Part shown: one piece after another, positions 36,855-39,336 of the stretch
Layout: every line of letters starts with the position of its first letter
Numbering within the stretch: the stretch's first letter is position 1
Source of the DNA: Bacillota bacterium
Lineage (GTDB): Bacteria; Bacillota; Clostridia; Oscillospirales; Oscillospiraceae
Length of the DNA stretch: 39,336 bases
Assembly: GCA_021199635.1 (NCBI GenBank)
Contig: JAJQHS010000112.1
Span: 1-39,336 of the forward strand
Direction of reading: 5' to 3'
Translations under genes and position numbers: made by a program
Notes under the pieces: generated by a model
What the model was told of the DNA's origin: nothing
The model's input: only the letters and a program-made list of their open reading frames with translations
Databases searched by the model: none

Positions 36855-37733
36855 TCAGGCAAAAGCGCCGACGACAGGAATGTAGCCAATTGCGGTAAGG
36901 ACTGCGGCCAGGGCCAAAATCAGGACCATGATGGCCAGTGGAGTCCAGTTCCTCTTGGTGTACAACCGGTACACACCCAGTGTAAGGGCAAGGGGCACGA
37001 TTTGCGGGAAGACGCTGTTGAGCAGATTGTCGAGGTTGAACACGGAGATAATACCGTTTACATAGGTGCCGGTCGTCTCATCGAAAACCTGAGCAGTGGT
37101 CTTGATGTCGATATTGAGTGAGCAGGACACAAAGCTGGCAGTCAGTGCGCCCACCACGATCAGGCCCAAAATGGTAACAGCCTGCATAATGCGGTCCAGC
37201 TGTCCCGATGCCATAAATCGTTGGACGCCCTCCAAACCTGCCTTATAGCCCAGATTAAACAGCTTCCAGCTTAGAAAATATGTGCCCGCAGGGTATATAA
37301 GGATATAGATAACTGCGCCTACCCATGGAGCTGCGGTCAGCGCGCTGGCAACCGACAGGCAGATAGTCAGAAGCAACGGTATGATGGTAGCGACCCACAA
37401 GGAGTCACCAATCGCAGACGTGGGGCCGATCAGCGCCACTTTTGCCTCCTGAATAGCCTCGGGGCTACCATTGCCGTTAGCCAGCTGCTCCTCCATGCCG
37501 ATGGCAATGCCATTGCAAATAGAGCCGACCTGGGACTCGGTATTAAACAACGTAATGTGACGCTGGAGAGCGGCGGACTTATCCTCTTTGGTGTCATACA
37601 GCTCTTCAATCACCGGCGCCATGGACTGTCCAAAGGCCATGCCCAGCATAGTCTCGGCTTGCTGCGAACATCCGTTCCAAAAGAACCAGTTAAGGAACGA
37701 CTTTTTTAGCGTTTTTTTGCTTACGGTCTTCAT
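36855..37733 (-). CDS. PTS mannose/fructose/sorbose family IID component
   Basis: KSFLNWFFWNGCSQQAETMLGMAFGQSMAPVIEELY, ALIGPTSAIGDSLWVATIIPLL. Confidence 0.94.
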   Translation of the reverse strand: MKTVSKKTLKKSFLNWFFWNGCSQQAETMLGMAFGQSMAPVIEELYDTKEDKSAALQRHITLFNTESQVGSICNGIAIGMEEQLANGNGSPEAIQEAKVALIGPTSAIGDSLWVATIIPLLLTICLSVASALTAAPWVGAVIYILIYPAGTYFLSWKLFNLGYKAGLEGVQRFMASGQLDRIMQAVTILGLIVVGALTASFVSCSLNIDIKTTAQVFDETTGTYVNGIISVFNLDNLLNSVFPQIVPLALTLGVYRLYTKRNWTPLAIMVLILALAAVLTAIGYIPVVGAFA

Positions 37734-37735
37734 AT

Positions 37736-38521
37736 TTACGTTTCCCCCTCTGCGGTGCTGCCACTCATCGCAAAGTAGCAGATCACGGCCATGATGGTTG
37801 CAACTACAGCCACAGCCATAGTGCTCAGGCCAAAGTATGTGACCAGAACAAATCCTCCAAGGAATATAGCCCAATGCGCGCCTTTTTTTACCAGGAAGGA
37901 GAGAATGATGCCCATTCCGAGCGCAGCCATCATGCTGCCAAAGGCGGAAATGCCGGTAACGAACCAGTCGGGAATGGCAATTCCGCCAGCTGCTCCGGCC
38001 ACACGAATGGCGCTAAGGACAATAACTGCGGGGATAAACCGGCACAAGAATCCGATGACCTGCCCGCCAATGACGTTCGGCATCCACATCCGTTTGGTGT
38101 CACCACTCTCTGCGACCTTGTTTGCCCAACGGTTGACGAACACATCCAGAGCATAATGGACGTTCCACATAGTTCCGCCAACCACACCGCCAACACCGGC
38201 ACCGGTAAAGGCCAGGCCGATCAGTGCAGCTTCATCCCCAACGGTGTTCTTGAGTGCAATTGCCATAGCGGTTCCTATGTAGGTGGCATAGGATAGATCC
38301 CAGGCCACCGCGCCACCAGGGGTGACATTAGCCAGGTAAGCAATTTGCAAAGGAATACCCACGAGCATGGCAGTGGACATATCTCCCATGATAAGTCCTA
38401 CCACAAAGGCCGCAATCAGCGGTCGGCCAAGGCAATACCACCCGATGGTATTGCCCACGACGGATCCGATCGCGCCCAGGTAGATAAACAGGGCGATCAG
38501 GATCACCTGCAATGTGTTCAT
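37736..38521 (-). CDS. PTS mannose/fructose/sorbose family IIC component
   Basis: VVGLIMGDMSTAMLVGIPLQIAYLANVTPGGAVAWD. Confidence 0.94.
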   Translation of the reverse strand: MNTLQVILIALFIYLGAIGSVVGNTIGWYCLGRPLIAAFVVGLIMGDMSTAMLVGIPLQIAYLANVTPGGAVAWDLSYATYIGTAMAIALKNTVGDEAALIGLAFTGAGVGGVVGGTMWNVHYALDVFVNRWANKVAESGDTKRMWMPNVIGGQVIGFLCRFIPAVIVLSAIRVAGAAGGIAIPDWFVTGISAFGSMMAALGMGIILSFLVKKGAHWAIFLGGFVLVTYFGLSTMAVAVVATIMAVICYFAMSGSTAEGET

Positions 38522-38575
38522 AAAATAGTCCCTCCAAACTTTATAATTTCCAAGGGATGAGCCCCATTGGATTCC

Positions 38576-39076
38576 CTATTTCAGCCGGATACCCTTGCGG
38601 ATGTCGGCCCACTCCTTTGCCGGGGATTTCGGTACTGTCTGGTAAATCAGCCTTATCCCGTCGGCGCTGATGCTGTCGAACAGGCGGATATCGTCTTCAC
38701 TGGCAAAAAAGACACTTCCCCCTCCTTTGGTAAGGTTGTATTTTGTGCCGGGTCGTTTTGCCGCGTTGCCAATAATCACCATCTCGCATTGCTTTAGCTC
38801 CTCCCGCAAATTCCCCAGATCCTGGGGAAAACGGGTAACGAACAGATGATTCCCATCGCTTGGCAACGCGAACATCTCCTTTGCCTGGGCCATAGTGACC
38901 ACATGTGCCTTATACTGCCTAGGAATACCCATGAGCATGATGGACTGGAGCATAGTGTTTGCCGCCAATGCGTCGTCAATAGCCACAATTTTGTCAATTT
39001 TCAGGTGCCCGCACCAAGCGGTGACAATTTGCCCATGAATCAGTCGGTCGTCTATCCGAACATAATGGTGTCCCAT
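38576..39076 (-). CDS. PTS mannose-family EIIB component
   Basis: YVRIDDRLIHGQIVTAWCGHLKIDKIVAIDDALAAN. Confidence 0.95.
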   Translation of the reverse strand: MGHHYVRIDDRLIHGQIVTAWCGHLKIDKIVAIDDALAANTMLQSIMLMGIPRQYKAHVVTMAQAKEMFALPSDGNHLFVTRFPQDLGNLREELKQCEMVIIGNAAKRPGTKYNLTKGGGSVFFASEDDIRLFDSISADGIRLIYQTVPKSPAKEWADIRKGIRLK

Positions 39077-39163
39077 ATCGGTTCCTCCTTTCCAATATGT
39101 TTTGCTGGCTTATGCTTTGCGTTGAGTGTATCATACAAGGATGGAGGGCGCAACGTTTTAACC

Positions 39164-39188
39164 AATTTTGTCAATAATTAACAAAATT
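39164..39188. promoter_or_regulatory. Near-perfect palindrome, candidate operator of the PTS operon
   Basis: AATTTTGTCAATAATTAACAAAATT: 8-bp outer arms and inner AAT/ATT match, one mismatched pair. Confidence 0.65.
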
Positions 39189-39204
39189 CAGTAGCATTTT
39201 TTGG

Positions 39205-39232
39205 TTGACCTTTGGCAATGATGTGCTAAAAT
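39205..39232 (+). promoter_or_regulatory. Divergent promoter reading out of the window
   Basis: TTGACC (39205-39210) - 16 nt - TAAAAT (39227-39232). Confidence 0.55.
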
Positions 39233-39336
39233 ATATGTGCGTATATGTACGTCATACAGAAACAAGCCACTTTTGTCAGATCAGAAAGACTAACTATTAA
39301 AAGTCAAGGCCCAAAGTGGGGGAATTTGCAGATTGT

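Noticed and set aside
39077-39163. Sigma-54 promoter for the PTS operon
   Set aside because: No TGGCAC-N5-TTGC element found, and the linked regulator is RpiR-type rather than LevR-type

Overview
The window reads as a chromosomal segment from a GC-rich, probably anaerobic Clostridia/Oscillospiraceae-like Firmicute (inferred from gene content and synteny). Most of 1-33.4 kb is housekeeping: U32 peptidase, beta-carbonic anhydrase, PFL/ACT pair, IspH-RpsA fusion, cmk, a sigma-like paralog, rpoD, dnaG, dgt, yigZ, hflX, rpmE, M29 aminopeptidase, homocysteine methyltransferase, a membrane E2-like acyltransferase, birA, pepT, ackA, tmcAL, an Fe-S aldo/keto reductase, a yybP-ykoY Mn riboswitch with mntP, a secreted C39-like protein and an endonuclease-I-like protein, recR, ybaB, dnaX, a large-type SRP RNA, acpP, prfB and tRNA-Arg(CCU). 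After the tRNA lies a visibly more AT-rich mannose-family PTS operon on the minus strand: IIB-IIC-IID-SIS-IIA-unknown membrane protein-HPr-RpiR. Strongest leads for new biology: (1) a sigma-70-like protein translationally coupled to a short RpoD, which keeps the core-binding motif but has lost the promoter-recognition motifs; (2) a membrane-anchored E2-type acyltransferase with DHRxxDG changed to DERIVDG, upstream of birA; (3) a PTS operon with a dedicated HPr lacking the Ser46 equivalent, plus an uncharacterised membrane-anchored helical protein. No CRISPR array, transposase or prophage was seen.
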